Counted from the stretch's first letter, positions 18,378 to 31,230 are shown. The stretch: DNA of 64,000 nucleotides from Maylandia zebra (GCF_041146795.1 NC_135184.1:2505967-2569966); one strand, 5' to 3'. Notes: generated by a model from the letters alone, not told the origin. Numbers and translations are program-made.

Positions 18378-21300
18378 ACAGTTTAACAAATGTATTAGCA
18401 GTTATCCCATTCCTCATTGATCTCATCCAATGGCAAACTGCATCCTACAAGCAAACAAATAAATTGTTAATGTAATAGTTGAAATAAGAAAGTACCATTT
18501 TCAAAAACATCTCAGCTTGGTGGTGCTTCCTCCGGGTGTGCAAATCACATGTCTCTCTGCAGAGTGGTTTGAGTTCTGCAGGGCGTCATGAATGTCTCTT
18601 CCGCTTGTTTCCATCACTGTCCATAGGACCAGAGTCCAAATGTATGTAGAATAGACTTTCAAACATACCAGTTGGTTTTGTTGTTTGTCAACATGGGTCT
18701 CAGCTATCTCCAAAGCTGCAGACCTCTTCAGCACTCTAGTTTTATGGCCTCTACCAACCCCCATTACCTCACTTCAGGCCTTCGTCCTGCGAGGGGGATA
18801 CTAATGACTCCTCCACTGTCCACGCTCTGCAGAAAAACCCCTCTGTGGAAAGGTTGCTGGGTCCAGTTATCTTATTGCTGTTATGATCCCAGCAGCCTTC
18901 AGAGTGTCATCGTATGCACAGTATAGTGACACAGCATTAGGTGATGTTCATAGGAAACTGCTGTCATCACCACCATAGCTTCTGGTTCCTGTGCTTTCAC
19001 AGAATCATGATGTCATCCTTAGACTCCCTCTGCGTTGTCGATGGAGCTTGGCACGCTCCCCTCATCCTTCAGGTGCCCGTCTGTTGTCCACAACCTCCTC
19101 TGTTGGCCTCTGGAAAGCCCTTTTGGCACAGCTCTCATTCCAACGCAGTTTCATGGTCCTTGCTGTGGCTCCAAAGTCTGGTCTCATGATGGGCCCCAAA
19201 CAGCTCGACCTTTGACCTCAACCACTGCCTGGGCTGTCAGCGATGCCTGGAATCGTTCTTGTTTCTTACTGGGCCTCTGAAGATTTCTCAGGAGATCCCT
19301 TTCAGCAGAATGCTGCACCTTTATTTCCTTGCTAGGAAGAAAAACTTCTATTTGGAGAGCATGTCAACAATCAAACCACATTCTTTAGTTCAGTGAACTT
19401 CACTTATAGGCCATCAAAGCCTCATCTGAACCTGGATGCACCACTTGCATAGGTTTAATACTTGTAAATAAACTGTTAATCACACAAATCACTGCAACAA
19501 TAATAGAAAACATTGTTTAATGTTAATCCTGGACCCCTCCTCTTGACGCATGGACACTCCCATGAGTCAACTCATCAAACCTGGATCCCTGTCTTAAAGA
19601 AAAAGGTTAGCTAGATCATGTCCCAGGCAACATCAGAGCATCTCCTCTGGAGTAGCTCCGTAACCCTGCAATAAAAGATGTTAGCGTGTTTTGCATATTA
19701 AGTTTGCTTAACACCTGGCTCTGCCAGGAGCCTGCATACACACCATCGTGGCCTGGAAAGCAAAATCTGGAAGTGAAATTAAACTTCACACTTGTAAACA
19801 ATTGTATCATAAGAGTAAAAAGCATTCAACATCAGCAAGACAAGTGTCATGTGCAGGTTTTCTCAAATCAGTAAACTACAATTATTACCATAAGTCGCCT
19901 CAGACATGGATCATCCCATGTACTCAGTTAACATTAATGTAATCAGTGACTTCTCTTAAGCAAAGTCACTCCACTCATATATTACTATGGGCTCAAAAGT
20001 GGCCAGCAAATGAGCTCCATATTAAACTATTCCATAAACGCTGCATCTCTCATTTGTTTTTCTCATGTCACTTGTCCGCTTCTTCTGAATCCTCTACATG
20101 TACTCTTAGAAAAACAAACATTAGCAACACACATTGATTATGGTCAGACGGTGGTCAGACGCAGGTCGACAGGTTCCAGAGGTGCCATAAAAAGACCATA
20201 AAGTTAACCATCCATAGCTGTGGAAAGAAGTGACACTAGTTTTCAACACAGGAAATTTCTCACATGTTATTCACATTATCAAAGTAACCTTCACATTTTC
20301 CCATCAACACAGTGCAACAGCATCACCACTCATAACCTATAAATACAGTTTCTTCACACATAAACCCAGAAATCCTGTAGTAGGAAAAAACATCAACCAG
20401 TTGTCCTGGTATAAATCACGTGATCAAACCACATGAAGAACTGTAATGCTGTAGAAAAGAAATGTAAATGTTAGCGCTGCGCAGATGTATACACACTTTC
20501 TCACAGTTTCCTCTGTGAGCAACACAAGGTAGTGAATAACACCCCTGGTAGATGCACAGACACAGAAAGTGGCACTTAAATTAATTATTATTATTATTAT
20601 TAAAACCATCACGCAACCTCGAATGTTGCTGTCATCTTCTGCTCCTGTAAAAGGAAACACACATAGATTCATCTGCACCTTTGTCAGGTGGGGTTAACTT
20701 CACACAGTCGTGTTACATCAGTAAAGTCTTGTCAGCTTTTGTCAGCTTTTACCAGTCAGTCAGTTTTTTTTCCTCTTTCATTCATTCATTCATACATTCT
20801 TTCTTTCTTTGCTGATAGTGGAAACCATCGTCGCATTTAGTTTCCACTCTCAGTAAAATGACGTCATTTCAAAAGAAAAAGAAGAACTTTAGTTCGGATT
20901 ACATCGCTGAATCCTTTTTGGACAGGAACTTACTTTCTAATTGTCCCAAATAAGTGGCTTTCTCCTGAGCCCATTTTAATGTGGAGAAGCTCACTTGTAA
21001 CAATTTCCTCGACGACGTGTCGTACAGCGCTTTCTGTTCTAATCGTGCAGATCTGCTCAAACGACAGATTATCGAACAAAACTTTCAGTGCACTGTGAAA
21101 GTATCAAAATAAAAAGGCCTTGTTAAGTCATGACACAAACTCCTCATCTCAGGAGGGTAAATCATACCATTAGCATGGTTCATCATGCCATCATACTAAT
21201 CGGCAGGCTCAACTTCACAACAAAAGAAAAATCATCAGCTAGATTCACTCCAAGCCAACCATCAGCTGCACAACACACAACATAACCCTAATGTCCTATT

Positions 21301-24300
21301 AGCTATGAGTGTAATCCCCAGGTCTGTGCTCTTCACTCATTTAGGCCACAGATTTTATTCAGTTTTCCTTTTTCCCATCATCATAAAACATGTGACATGC
21401 TGTCATGCACTTCACAAAGGAAGTTTGTTCTGACGTATTCAGAGTTGTGTATCTAGATACAGGATTCACTCGCACATCAAAACAGGAAACTCAGTGTTTT
21501 AGAGTCTCCACTCAACACACAACAACTCCAACACACCTCATTCACTCGTGCTAGAATTCAGTCACCTTTCATTAATCTAAAACCGATCAACTAATTTGCA
21601 TATCAGCTATTAACCCACTAAGTTGACAGGACAACAGAAAAACATGTTCAAAATAGTATCACAAAAATAGAATTTCCCTCATACAGTAAATCACTTGTGC
21701 TGCATCAATCAAGCAGCAAGCATCTCTCAGTTTACTATATCAACGACTAAATTTATTGTCTGATCACTGGTTGGTCAAACCAGAATCTTTTTTCCCACAA
21801 AAGTTAAACTGTTGTCCTGCAACCCAGAGAGTCTTTTTTTTGCATTGGATAAATTCAGCATTTGATAACAAGTGTCTGCTAAATTGACACTATTTTAACA
21901 CTGATGAAAGATAACAAGCTGATCTTCATTGCATGTGTGTTTGTGTTATTAGGCAGGTTTAATGCATGTCTGTGGAGCTGCATATCCAGCAGGGCATGTT
22001 CTTAAAGCTGCCTTTCCTACACACTTCTCTGCTATTATTTGATCATTTCTTAACTAATGTGCTATGAGTCCACTGGTCTTTGCGTCACACGAGGTGACTT
22101 GGACAAGATGATAAACAGACTCACATGCTTAAGATGTTGTCTAATCTTCATAAGCTCTCTTGTGCTTGGAAGTGTTAGTAGGGTTAATGCATGTTCTGCT
22201 TGTGTGTGTGATTTTGTATGTTTCTTTTTTGCAGTGTTTCAGACTCCTTCACAATTTTCCAACTTAAGCAGTCAGTTTTGTTTTCCCAGGTTTGCTAACC
22301 CAAATTTTGATTTCCCACATTAAATAATTCCTATGTGTTCTCACCTAGTCTTCTCACTCTGTTGTCCTCTCACTCTGTGTCCTCTCCCACTTCAACAGTC
22401 CAATAGCCGGCAGTTCTCCTTCAGCTTCGTCCTGTGTTCCACTGTCTCTTCTTGCCATTTTACTCCAAAGGTGGCAAATGTCAAACTCCAACAGTCTCCT
22501 CAGTTCTCCTCAAACGTTTTCTTCACATGCACAGTGAATTTGCAGCTTGTTGTAAACACAGTGCCATTCATCCGATCAGGCAGGATGATGGGTTTGCTCT
22601 TCTTCTCTGATGCTGTTTGTCCACACTGCTGCTGCTTGTTGGGACTCTTTGCTCAGGACTTTGCTGCTGTCTCTTTATCTGCCATGTTATTGCTCTTTGA
22701 AGCTGCATTCCTTGTCTTCAGGGAGGAGTGAGAGCTCGCTTGTGAGGTTGAGAGCTTGCTTGTGAGGTTGAGAGACACATGGTACTGTAAATAAGTTAGC
22801 CAGAAACTTGGCCTGCATGTTTCCAATGATGTTAAATTATAACTTTCTTCCGACCGCTGCATGTGGAAAATTGATTCAGGTCTGCTTTTCACCTGAAAGT
22901 GACAGACTAACAAACTAAGACATTTTCATTATTATCATCACTGCTTAACCACACACATCTCACTCTCTCTCTCTGTGTTTTTGTGAACAATCCTTTCTTA
23001 AAAGCAGAAAATGAAATTGTGGTTGTTCTTGGCTGATCAACACAAAACCTTTTTCCTATGATTTTTTTCATCTACAATATAAATTCTTTCTCTTTTTCAC
23101 TCTTTTTTTTTCTTTACAATAGCTGGTGACCTGCAGAATCACCGCTCTCACAATAAGAGGCAATTACTTTTACACAGCGCACAAAAACACTGTGACGTCA
23201 GACACATTCACACTCACTTTTTCATCTGCATAAATAAATCATATGGCTGGTGATATGTGCCATGGTGATCCATAGGCATGATCACACATTTATTTAATTA
23301 TTTTCAACCCAACAAAACAAATAAACAGAAACATGATGCTGATGCTATGAACACTCTACACACATGAGTCAAGATGCAAGAAAACTGCTCACAGAAACGT
23401 TGTACACTCCAGTTATCACAGTTATCATAGTTCTGTTTCCCTCTCTTTGAGGAGTTCTCAGACAGCTCTCGATCTGATGATGTGTAACTTGCTCATCAGC
23501 TCAGAAGAGACCGCAACGCAACCTCACACAATGGTCGCGTGCTTTGCCCACAGTGGCAAAGACTTGCACTTTCATATTCAATTCAGCTTCTCCATCATGT
23601 ACCTTTAGATGTTTCATACAGGGTTCAGCATATTAGTTGTTTTCACAGGTGTGGTCTATATCTCAACAATGGCTCATAATAAGACGACAGTCTTTCACAC
23701 AGGTCAAGTGCCTCTATGCACTTCATTAGTTTAAATATTTGCCTATTTTACTTCATCTCATATGTCATTGTACTGAATTTGAGCAACCCTAAGCTTAATG
23801 CAGGTTACTTTTAACAACTATCCACCTCAATTAAATCTATGGTCTGGCACACAGGCTGTTGTCGATCAGGGCAAGCTAAAGAATAAACATTTTGTGTCAG
23901 CAAGGGGTGGGGGAAAGCCATTCACCAGAGCATATCTTAAGTGCTGCTGATGTGGGCTGGCCTTCTCCACACGCTCTTCAAGGCTGGTGTGTTTTCTGAA
24001 AACTTCTGACATTTGAATCTCTTCCATTTATAAGCCTGCGATTAACCGCACGGCTCAGGTCCGCGTGAAACCCGCGCGACCGTGCTCGCGTGAACCCGCG
24101 CAGCTAAGGAGCCGTCGCTCTCTTTTATTTAAAGTCCAGCATAAACATCTGTCACCCTCTGACACACTCTTGGTTGCTTAGGAACCCATGATAACAACAA
24201 CAGCCGGTGTCACAGACCACGTGTTCTGCTCCGCACCCACTCACACAAACACACTCAAACACAACAACAACAACACAAAATAGGCCTAATCCGGACTCGC

Positions 24301-24746
24301 ACCGGACCGCTCGGGACACCAACCCAATCTTTCGGGACCCTCACCCAATTCTGGGACCCTCACCCAGTCGCGCGACAAAGCCCAATAAAGGGACGCTCGG
24401 GACACAAACCCAGGGCGATTTCAAAACCGGACACTCACCGGACGCTTGGGCCCTTGGGCAATTTTACCAAAACCTCTTTTTCGGGACACTAACCCAGTTC
24501 TGCGGTTATAGAGTCGCTCTCTCAACTTACTCGGCGTTGCTTGGCGTGTAATATAGCCTCGAATCCCGCCGATCGTCATTCATGGAGGAGAGAAAACAGA
24601 CAGCTAATCCACCGGCCCGATGACAAATTCTCACGTCTCGGGACTTTACTACAGGAACTTCCTGGCTGACGTCAGTCTTTCAGCGTGCCTCTTCTCCCCT
24701 CGGTGAATGTCGATTCCAGGGCTCCGGCTCTCGAAGGACCAATTAA
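18378..24746 (-). other. interior of the host LTR element, no recognisable gene
   Basis: 6.4 kb without long open frames on either strand. The longest (for example 18501-18764 on minus and 22333-22731 on plus) show no domain I can name. The end next to the 5' LTR (24290-24500) is GC-rich with degenerate repeats of cgggaccctcacccaa-like units, as in a structured retroviral leader. A tcat/tttc microsatellite is at about 20777-20810. Confidence 0.5.
24724..24741 (-). other. primer binding site, tRNA-Tyr-like
   Basis: On the minus strand TGGTCCTTCGAGAGCCGG starts 5 bases after the LTR. It differs from the complement of the vertebrate tRNA-Tyr 3' end, as I remember it, by an extra AG. Confidence 0.5.
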
Positions 24747-25342
24747 TGATAGGTTTGTAGCTTGAACCTATTCGCTGGAACGTTGAAGACAATATAATTA
24801 CACAGCAAGCAAGACACGAAGTAGGCAAAGTTCTTCATGTTTCTCATGCACGGGAGAGAACCGGACAAACGCCGTTCCTTCGCTTGACCCCAGTTGCTCT
24901 CGTCCGTTCCCCCGTAACACTGCTCTTTTATTGAGGTTACATGAATATGCATAGGTTCATTAACATATGACGTCTACATACACACAAAGAGTACCTTGCC
25001 TTTGTGTGTGTGTGTGTGTGTGTGGGGGGTCAGAGTGTGACCCCACAAATAACTTCCCTAAACCTGCTGGTCTGGAAGTCCAACAGTTCATCTAAACAAG
25101 AGGCACTTAGCCTAAAACAGATATAGCCACGTTTATCCTACCATAAAACAATAAGACAAGGTACGACCTCTTCTTATGCTCCCAGGATGTAGGTGTGCAT
25201 TCCAGTGTGGAATACACACCAAGCCTTTGCAGCCTGTTAAAGATCACATATCCTATCACTACACAATCGATTATGCACCTCTAAGCATATATGGTTAAAT
25301 ATTTCTAAGCATAAATGACAATTAACAATACAAAACCTAACA
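24747..25342 (-). repeat. 5' LTR of the host element, with empty Gypsy site
   Basis: 596 bp, TG...CA on both strands. Contains the uninterrupted atatgcataggttc that is split by the Gypsy in the other copy. Confidence 0.8.
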
Positions 25343-27086
25343 CTCATGTCCATCCCAGAGGAAAGAAGAGCAAAGGAAATTAAGGCTCTGGATTTGGACA
25401 CAGATCAGCTTCCAGGAGAGAGCACTGGGTTTACAGTGGTGCATAGAAACAGACAAGTTCTGGTTCAGAACCTTCCTGCTGGACCGTCCAACAACAAGAA
25501 GGGGCATTTTGTCTGTGGTCAGCTCACTGTATGATCCTTTGGGAATCTTGTCTCCCTTCAGTATGCCAGCTAAACTGTTGCTACAAGAGCTTTGCAGACA
25601 AAATTGGAAGTGGGATGAAGTTATTCCCCACTCTCTTTCCCAGCGTGGCGTGATTGGCTGGAGGATCTCCAGCTGATTTCAAAGTTCAAAGTGGAACGTT
25701 GCATTAAACCAAGTTGCTTTGGAAGACCAGATAAGGCACAACTTCATCATTTTTCTGATGCAAGTCAAGATGGTTATGGAACAGTGTCATATTTAAAGTT
25801 GGAAAAGAATAACCTCGCACATGTTGCTTTTATCCTGGGAGAAGCTAGAGTTGCTCCTCTCAAGCAAACTACAATTCCCAGGCTGGAAGTGACGGCTGCA
25901 GTTCTTGCCTTTCGAGTGAATATGCTTCTGCAAAAAGAGCTGCAGGTAAGGTTGGAAGAATCTGTTTTTTGGACTGATAATACAACAGTACTGAAATACA
26001 TCTCCAATGAAACTGGAAGATTTAATACTTTTGTTGCAAACAGAATTGCTGTCAATCGAGAAGCAACAGATGTGAATCAGTGGAGATACGTTTCTTCCAA
26101 GGAGAATCCTGCAGATGATACATCCAGAGGCATGAGAGCTGAGGATTTCCTCAAATGTAGGAGATGGATAAAAGGGCCAGAATTTCTCTGTAAGTCAGAA
26201 AAGGAATGGCCTAAACTGGATGTGGAATATAGTGTAATTTCTGCAGATGACCCAGAGGTCAAAAAGGACCTGACAATGAATGTCATTGTGAAGGAATTAC
26301 AAAATCCTACCAATTATCTTATCCATTACTTCTCGTCTTGTGCAAAACTTAAAATCTCTGTAGCCTGGCTTTTAAAGCTGAAAGAGGCCTTGGTGTTGCT
26401 GGCGCAGGTTTGAATAAGATTGATCTGGAAAGTCAGAAAGAAGTGGAGATAAGAATGGAATGGTTTAAGACCACTTTGAAGAAAGGAAATATGACTCCAG
26501 AATATGTAGCAAAGACAGAACGAGCTATTATTCAATATGCACAACAACAGATATTTAAAACTGAAATGGCTTTAATCAGCAATGGCCTGAAAGGAGTCTC
26601 CAAGGGAAGTTGTCTCTACAAACTTGATCCAGTGTTGGATGCAGGAATCCTCTGAGTGGGTGGCCGATTGAATAAAGCAGCCACGACTATGGAAGTAAAG
26701 CATCCTGCAATTTTGACAAAAGATATGCATGTGTCCTGCGACAGACTGGCGACCTGTCCTGGGTGTACCCCGCCTCTCGCCCTATGACAGCTGGGATAGG
26801 CTCCAGCGCCCCCCGCGACCCTGAAAAGGAGAAGCGGAAGCGAATGGATGGATGGATGGATATGCATGTGTCAACACTGATTTTACGCCATATCCATCAA
26901 AGGTTGGGACATGCAGGAAGAGCACACATGCTGTGAAAACTGAGACAAAAATACTGGATACTAAATGCAAATTCTGCTGCCAGGAAAATCATCTCTCGTT
27001 GTATCAGGTGTAGACACAACAGAGGAAAGTTTGTTGAACAAAAGATGGCGGATCTGCCTGAAGAGAGAGTCCGAGCCAGACACACA
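25343..27086 (+). mobile_element. BEL/Pao retrotransposon, right part (broken)
   Basis: Resumes the BEL coding cut at 7486. Early part (frame 25346-25534) then a frameshift. RNase H is clear in frame 25691-26413 (HHFSDASQDGYG, FWTDNTTVLKYI). The integrase zinc region follows with a stop at 26653-26655 and a SINE-like insertion at 26736-26858. The last recognisable coding (EQKMADLPEERV) is near 27039-27074. The stretch after 27087 is TRG DNA shared with 42900 onward, so the BEL fragment ends there. Multiple frameshifts and stops; no LTR seen. Confidence 0.82.
26736..26858 (+). mobile_element. SINE-like retroposon in the BEL integrase
   Basis: About 120 bp with a (GGAT)n tail. It is flanked by a perfect 14-bp duplication gatatgcatgtgtc at 26722-26735 and 26859-26872. 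The body (ctggcgacctgtcctgggtg and on) is a common dispersed sequence in fish. Confidence 0.85.
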
Positions 27087-27486
27087 CTTTCTCCTGAGAT
27101 TCAGTTCACAGACAGATGTTCTGATAGTTTTCTTTACAATTTGCTGCTAGAATTCAAACTTGATTGTGTGATTAATGATGGTGAGCCAGATGGGCCAAAC
27201 CATGATACTATCAGCAGCATGTTTCATTGTAGTGGTGCATCATTGATGGGATAAATGGACTGGTGCTTATATAGTGATTTTCTGTTTTCATGTGGACTAA
27301 AGTAGTGGACTGACCAACAGACTGACATTAACATCAGAGCCGTGCTGCTAGTGTGGCTAAAAGAAAAGAGAAGAAGAGACAGTCATGTTGATATGAACAT
27401 TAGAGAAACACATCATGGAGCTGAAATATGATCCTGCTTCCTCATTTGGACTCATTCACCTCAGCTGACACGTTCAACAGCAGACA
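27087..27486. other. J1 5' flank
   Basis: No gene seen. Nearly identical to 42902-43301 upstream of J2, so it marks the edge of the duplicated J-C block. Confidence 0.7.
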
Positions 27487-27514
27487 GGTTTTTGTAGCAG
27501 TCTGTCTCACTGTG
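27487..27514 (-). other. J1 recombination signal (12-type RSS)
   Basis: Nonamer GGTTTTTGT (27487-27495), 12-nt spacer, heptamer CACTGTG (27508-27514). Both parts match consensus, in the orientation expected 5' of a J. Confidence 0.95.
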
Positions 27515-27566
27515 GGAGGATATGGCTACTACATCTTTGGCTCTGGAACTAAACTGTCTGTAACAG
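27515..27566 (+). CDS. TRG joining segment J1
   Basis: 52 bases encoding GGYGYYIFGSGTKLSVT plus one base, followed by donor gtaaga. It has the FGSG joining motif. The phase-1 end makes GAT (Asp) with the first two bases of each C exon, so it splices in frame to C2 at 29920 (2.35 kb away). Confidence 0.93.
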
Positions 27567-29919
27567 GTAAGAACAAACATTTATTTTCCTTCAGTTGTTT
27601 TATTGTAGAAGCTGAAAATGTGTTTAAAGTCAGTTTGTGCTGCTTCAGGCTTTACATGTTAGTTTTTCATCATTAGTAGAGAATTCATCTGCAGCCATTG
27701 TTACATAAGAAAAGCTCAATAATCTCTGAAAACATGTTGAAATCTCACTGAACAACTAAAGTTATTCTTTATTTCTGCAAATATTAGTGATGTTACAAAT
27801 ATTTAGGATTTGATCCTCTCAGTGATTCTGCTGGTTTTTAACACAAGATCATATTTGATGTTAAAATTAAATTAATATAGATAACAACAAATATGGTTTC
27901 AGGAAATATTTGCTTTATGTTGAGGAACAAATATTTTTTAATAGTCAAACATTCATGTAGCTGCTTCAAAAAGGTAAATAGAATTATAAAAACAGATACT
28001 GATTAGAAAACTCAGAAATGATATGACAGATAAATTTAGGATAAATATGACATTGTTGTGTAGGATTTGATCATCTCAGTAATTCTGCACCATCTGCTGG
28101 TTTTTCAACACAAAATCATATTTGATGTTAAAATTAATATTGTAGTAGTAAATTTGTAAATATAAATAATGCTGAAGTGAAAATGTAGACATGGTTATGA
28201 TAACTGTCAAAGAGACATTTTCTTGGTTCAAACAGTCTTTTTTTAAAAGATATATGAATATATTAATTGTCATAAAAAATAATCAGAGACATTTAAAATT
28301 TGTGTAAAATGTGATTAAACAATACAGTATAAAATATGAGATTGTTACAGTCTTTCAGTATTTCTTTCTTGTTTGATGTGTTAATCGCAAATGGCAAAAA
28401 AAAAAAAATTTGGCAGAAAACACAACTTTGTAAAATAATTTAACATTCTTTAGATATTTTATCATAAACACGGATTAAGAAATTCGTATTACTCTACTAT
28501 AAGTTTCAGATTAATTGCATTTAAATGTGTTCAATGATACATTAACATATATTCAAAATTGTAGGAAAATCAAATAACTGATGTTCTGCTATTGTCATAA
28601 TTGTAATAAAATACTTCAGAATCATGAAGTTTGTGAAAGAAGTATGTTATTTATTGTAAGATGAGATACATCATTTCAGTGGTATTAAAAAAATGTATAT
28701 TTATTTACATTTGTGATACATTATAGTTTGATATAACACCAAGGAAAGGTTGAAGAAATACATTTTATTTCAGCATGTAAAAACATGTTGAGTGTTCCAC
28801 GTGTGAGTCGTGATGACATGACATTTTTTCCACTTGCCCCTCATGTTACTCTTTGATCTGTTTCTGTGTCTATTTCAGTCAGGTCTTTCTTTAAAGCCAT
28901 TGTCTCTGCGTCTGTGTCTTTGCATGTGTGTTGGGTTTCATATCTTATGGCGAAGGTCTGTGTCTTATGTCAGTGTATTTAGTTGCATCCTCCTTGTCTC
29001 GTCATGTCAGTTTGGTTCAGCCGTGTCTCGCTCTTGTGTGCAGTTTCCTTATTTCCCTATATGTATTTATAGTGTGTTTTCTTGAGTTCGTCACTGGTCC
29101 GTCTGTGTTACCTCGATGTGTTATTTTGTGTTTCACCCTAGCATTATCCCGCACATCATCCTGCGCGTCATGCTGTCAGGTTTTTGTAGTTAGTTCCTGT
29201 CCTTGCCGCCTCTGTGTTACTCTGCATTTTCACCCAGTGTCAATAAAGCGCACTCTTCTCATCTGAGTCAGCGCCTACATCTTTGGGTTCTTCTCTCCCT
29301 CCACACGGCTCGCCTTAGCTGTAACTCATTTATCAAAGTAGTTTTCTTCCAATTTTTGAACTAAAAGAATTAAAGAAAAAACAACATATGGTCTTTAAAA
29401 TAAATTGTATTATACATGACAAGAATGTGAATTTTTTTGGATGAATTGAATTATGTGGAATTACTTTTTATTTCCTTGTTAGTGCGAAATATTATGAATT
29501 AAGATTATTGCATTTTTATACAGAAGAGGATCTCTGTTAGAACTCGTGTCTAAGGACTAATATGGAAAATACATTTTCACTTGTATCAAGACAAATGGAA
29601 ATATTTTAAAATTGGACTGAACTAAATTTCTATAAAACAATAAAAAGCAAACACATGACGAATTAAACTGAAATGAATTTAATTTGACTTTAAAACCATG
29701 CTGAGTGTTCCTCATGTGAGCCATGATGACATGAGGTGATGACTGTGTTTGATATGAAGCTGAATCCAGTGTATGTAGTGAACTTTGTGCTGATGAGTAG
29801 TTTAGTGATCAGAGTCCATGTAGTTTCCAGGATCAGACTGAATGCAGTGCAGTGCTGGAAGCTGCTGCTGACTGTGTGAATGTGTGTCTGTGCTGCTTGT
29901 TGCTGCTGTCAAACTTCAG
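27567..29919 (+). other. J1-C2 intron
   Basis: No gene seen. The first 450 bases match the J2-C3 intron. A segment near 27805-27880 (ctcagtgattctgctggttt) is repeated imperfectly at 28074-28145. At 28786-28825 a tgagtgttcc...gatgacatga sequence repeats one at 29701-29740. About 28830-29330 resembles a solo LTR, with caataaagcg at 29241 and a Ctt-rich end. From about 29520 it matches the C1 and C3 upstream DNA. Confidence 0.5.
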
Positions 29920-30940
29920 ATGAGCAGGTAGTGAAGCCCGTGGTGAGCGTGTACCCAGCAGCATCCAGAGCCCACCTGGAGGGGAACAGCTCCCTGCTGT
30001 GTGTGGCCTCAGCCATGTTTCCTCCTCTGGTCCAGTTCTCCTGGAAAAGACAGAAGAAGAACGGCGGAGAAGCGGAGGAGCTGCCCCCTGCTGAGGGAGA
30101 GCAGCTGGAGCTCAGAGAGGCGGGACGCACCATTGCCATCAGGATGGTTGATGGGAGCCATTCTGACACATATAAATACAGCTGCTGGGTGAAGCACGAG
30201 GGGGGCACAGTGGAGGCCCGAACACAACAAGGTAATGAAGGCTTGGTGACTGTGTTCAGCAGTGATTCAGCTTCATGTGGAGATGCTGTCAAAGAGAGCA
30301 GAGCAGCAGAGGACTGACATTTCTCACTGCAGCTCCAAACATTTGACTCCTTTTCTGTTTCAGAGCTTCCAGCTCCAGCAGCCTCCTGTCCTCCAGAGAG
30401 AGAGCCAGCAGACCTGCCAGCTCTGCAGCCAGCTGACTGTAAGATCACCTGCTGCCTCTCTGCATGGACAGCTCCAATGTCCAATGAGGCAGCTGGAACA
30501 AGTTTAGGCTCTTAAAGTTGCACTAATTGATCAAATCTTCATCCAACAAGCTCTGATAAAGCCACTGTACACTAGCTGCTCAGCACCAAACAGCAGACAG
30601 ACCATAATATGTCAGAGATCAGTTTGTTAGCTGCTTGTGGAGTTCTTCTGCCCCCAAGTGGACACAAACACTACATCAATTCATCCACTTGAAGAAGAAG
30701 CTGTGACTGTTTCTATTTGGACTTTTTCTCCTTGATCTGAGAGGAATAACCCGACTGTCTGTCTGTCTCTTTGTGTCTGTCTGTCCTTCAGTGTCCTTCC
30801 AGTCTCAGTGCAGGGTGAAGCTGCTCTGCCTGCTGTACACAGTGCTGATAGTGAAGAGTCTGGTGTACTGCTGTGGACTCTCTCTGCTGATGATGCTCAC
30901 AAACAAGGGAGCGTCCACCAACTGCACACATGCTGACTGA
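29920..30940 (+). CDS. TRG constant gene, copy 2 (C2), three exons
   Basis: TCR gamma constant region with the longer hinge. Exon 1 (29920-30231) encodes the Ig domain; it is the same as C3 and differs from C1 mainly in the loop VDGSHSDTYKY. Exon 2 (30364-30438, 75 bases) is absent from C1 and C3; it is proline-rich and has one cysteine as its ninth residue, well placed for an interchain disulfide. Exon 3 (30792-30940) adds LSFQSQCR, a second extracellular cysteine, then the membrane helix LLYTVLIVKSLVYCC and the tail to tga 30938-30940. All junctions are phase 1 with GT-AG borders (gtaatg, gtttcag, gtaaga, ccttcag). J1 lies 2.35 kb upstream. The gene appears intact. Confidence 0.9.
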
Positions 30941-31230
30941 CTGTTTCCTGCTCGCCTTTTCTCACCATCACATCTCATCAATTCATCTCATTCATCACTT
31001 TGATCACAAATGTTAGTTATGATGTGTTGTGCTTATTTTGCCTTTTTCTTCAACAGTTAGAAGATCGTCTGAAATAAATACATCTTTACATGTATTGTTG
31101 CTCTGAGTTAGAATTCTTTTTGTGCTTATTGTGACTTTTATTGTAGTAACAAAAACCATCAGGAATATTTTTATCACAAGTTTTTGTTTGATTTTCAAAT
31201 GTCAAACAGTGTAGTTGTGTTTGTGTGAAC

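Larger units (their letters stand above)
7487..25342 (-). mobile_element. LTR element inserted in BEL/Pao, itself hosting a Gypsy
   Basis: The insertion is defined by its empty site: BEL coding stops at 7486 and resumes at 25343, with ctcat at 7482-7486 and 25343-25347. Ends are TG...CA. The right LTR is 24747-25342 (596 bp). The left LTR is 7487-7693 plus 18043-18377, interrupted by the Gypsy; it matches the right LTR except for a few substitutions and a longer G run, and it lacks 83 bp corresponding to 25260-25342. On the minus strand a primer binding site (complement of 24724-24741) begins 5 bases after the 5' LTR and resembles the 3' end of tRNA-Tyr. The interior (18378-24746) shows no recognisable gag, pol or env, so it looks non-autonomous or heavily replaced. 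Confidence 0.75.
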
